In this document: positions 63,148 to 64,000 of the stretch, piece after piece
Position numbering within the stretch: position 1 is the first letter of the stretch
Layout: each line of letters opens with the position of its first letter
Source: an uncultured Clostridia bacterium
Lineage (GTDB): Bacteria > Bacillota > Clostridia > TANB77 > CAG-508
NCBI GenBank assembly: GCA_934167965.1
Contig: CAKPMJ010000003.1
Coordinates: forward strand, 199,605-263,604
Length of the DNA stretch: 64,000 nucleotides
Direction: 5' to 3'
Notes under the pieces: model-generated
The model's input: the letters and a program-made list of their open reading frames with translations, nothing else
Told to the model about the DNA's origin: nothing
Databases searched by the model: none
Translations under genes and position numbers: made by a program

Positions 63148-64000
63148 TCCTCCTTATCCATTAACTCCCAGAATTTTTTTGCACCATAATCATTTACTAG
63201 TATTTTTCTTAATTCTTCTATGTCTATCTCTTCCAATTCTTCTATATTATGTTCTTCACAAAACTTATTAGTTCCAAATGAACATGCTCCTGTTATTGCT
63301 CTATATTGACTTCTTGTTACCTTTCCTGTTTCTTTTATTTTCTTAACTATTTCATCTGTATTTATCTTATCTAATTTCTTTAATGTTAAATCTTCAACCG
63401 CTTCTCTTATCGTATATCCATGCGCTGATAATTTTCCTTCTTTTGCTATATATAGTTCTTCAGGTTTATCATTCAATAAAGTATCTATATCAATAGCTTT
63501 GATTATTGTTATATTCTCTCTTTTCTTCTCTGAAATATTGATTGTTTTTAATCCATCATAAATATCAACTGCATAAAACTCTTTCTTCCATAGAATATAA
63601 TATGTATTAGCTTTAAGTGTTTTTTCATTATGGTCTTTATATTCTTTATTTCCTATTTGTGCAGCCTTAGCAAAAACAGGAATAATTTTGCCTTCTTTAT
63701 CTTCTCCATATTCTGCTAAAGAAATCCATGTCCCTTTTTTACCTTTAATAATAGATTTATAACCACAAGCAAATCCTATTGAGTTGTCTCCATTTATGTC
63801 TATTTTTGCATAGTCTCCACTTGAACCTATTTGTGCATGGTCTCCACTTGAACCTATTTGTGCACCGTATCCACTTGAACCTATTTTTGCACGGTTTCCA
63901 CTTGAACCTATTTGTGCATGGTCTCCACTTGAACCTATTTGTGCATAGTCTCCACTTGAACCTATTTGTGCACCGTATCCACTTGAACCTATTTTTGCAC
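63144..64000 (-). CDS. DUF7666-like repeat protein (N-terminus outside the window)
   Basis: The frame is open from the right edge to 63144 (285 residues). It begins with at least seven 9-residue repeats of the form GSSGDYAQI (right-handed solenoid likely), then DINGDNSIGFACGYKSIIKG, a conserved globular part (WISLAEYGEDKEGKIIP) and a helical tail (SQYRAITGACSFGTNKF). A shorter start at 63476 would be wrong. Phage early protein; role unknown. Confidence 0.78.
   Translation of the reverse strand, partial: AKIGSSGYGAQIGSSGDYAQIGSSGDHAQIGSSGNRAKIGSSGYGAQIGSSGDHAQIGSSGDYAKIDINGDNSIGFACGYKSIIKGKKGTWISLAEYGEDKEGKIIPVFAKAAQIGNKEYKDHNEKTLKANTYYILWKKEFYAVDIYDGLKTINISEKKRENITIIKAIDIDTLLNDKPEELYIAKEGKLSAHGYTIREAVEDLTLKKLDKINTDEIVKKIKETGKVTRSQYRAITGACSFGTNKFCEEHNIEELEEIDIEELRKILVNDYGAKKFWELMDKEE
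63807..64000. repeat. 27-bp tandem repeat inside the DUF7666-like gene
   Basis: Seven full units, starting TGCA at 63807 and every 27 bp, plus a partial unit at the edge. Units differ only in about 5 positions. Coding for 9-residue steps. Confidence 0.92.

Overview
The window comes from a low-GC Gram-positive bacterium, most probably an uncultured, gut-type member of the Clostridia. The support is the strongly AT-rich composition, the rpsL-rpsG-fusA order, strong AGGAGG-type ribosome binding sites, a CIRCE-controlled hsp20, an oxygen-sensitive NrdG activase, a GdpP-type c-di-AMP phosphodiesterase, and pilin-like proteins with the N-terminal signature ITLIALVITIIVLLILAGVA that is frequent in such genomes. 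I did not run any search, so the placement is by recognition only.

Layout. (1) 1-18.5 kb is core chromosome, mostly on the minus strand: fusA (cut by the window edge), rpsG, rpsL, a coiled-coil protein, nrdG, ftsH, tilS-dnaB-rplI, two paralogous pilin-like/dockerin-like proteins, gdpP, then a plus-strand ABC ATPase and large FtsX-type permease, a YqeG-like HAD phosphatase and hsp20 with a CIRCE operator. (2) 18,535-34,505 is an integrated genomic island. It is bounded by a 14-bp core direct repeat that sits inside the 3' half of a tRNA-Met, has an exact 31-bp direct repeat just inside each end, and carries a tyrosine integrase and an excisionase. Its cargo is dominated by likely defence genes: a TIR-like protein with a four-helix membrane partner, a HigB-like toxin with an HTH/ImmA-type metallopeptidase, a PD-(D/E)XK nuclease-like protein, a complete type III restriction-modification pair with its own HTH regulator, and a HEPN-motif (DUF3644-like) protein beside a membrane protein. 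No relaxase or conjugation genes are visible. (3) 34.5-40.1 kb is a mosaic: a decayed transposase/primase remnant, a small inorganic pyrophosphatase, two small membrane proteins, a Nudix hydrolase, a HipA-like kinase module with its own HTH regulator and repeated operators, and a PemK/MazF-like toxin pair. (4) 40.1-64.0 kb is most of a siphovirus prophage of SPP1-like organisation, transcribed on the minus strand from right to left: small early genes with a repeat protein at the right edge, an ArpU-like regulator, a phage tRNA, terminase, portal, MuF-type head protein, scaffold, capsid, connectors, tail, tape measure, distal tail/baseplate, holin and C39-type endolysin. The large terminase carries a one-base frameshift, so the prophage is probably defective unless the base is a sequencing error.

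Points most worth attention: the Hip-like module (36.95-39.08 kb) with an embedded 138-bp structured inverted-repeat element and a separate small protein; the TIR-like/four-TM pair; the zincin-like domain fused to the phage MuF-type head protein; the pilin-dockerin fusions; and a (GT)15 tract inside a translated-looking short ORF in the phage tail/lysis region.
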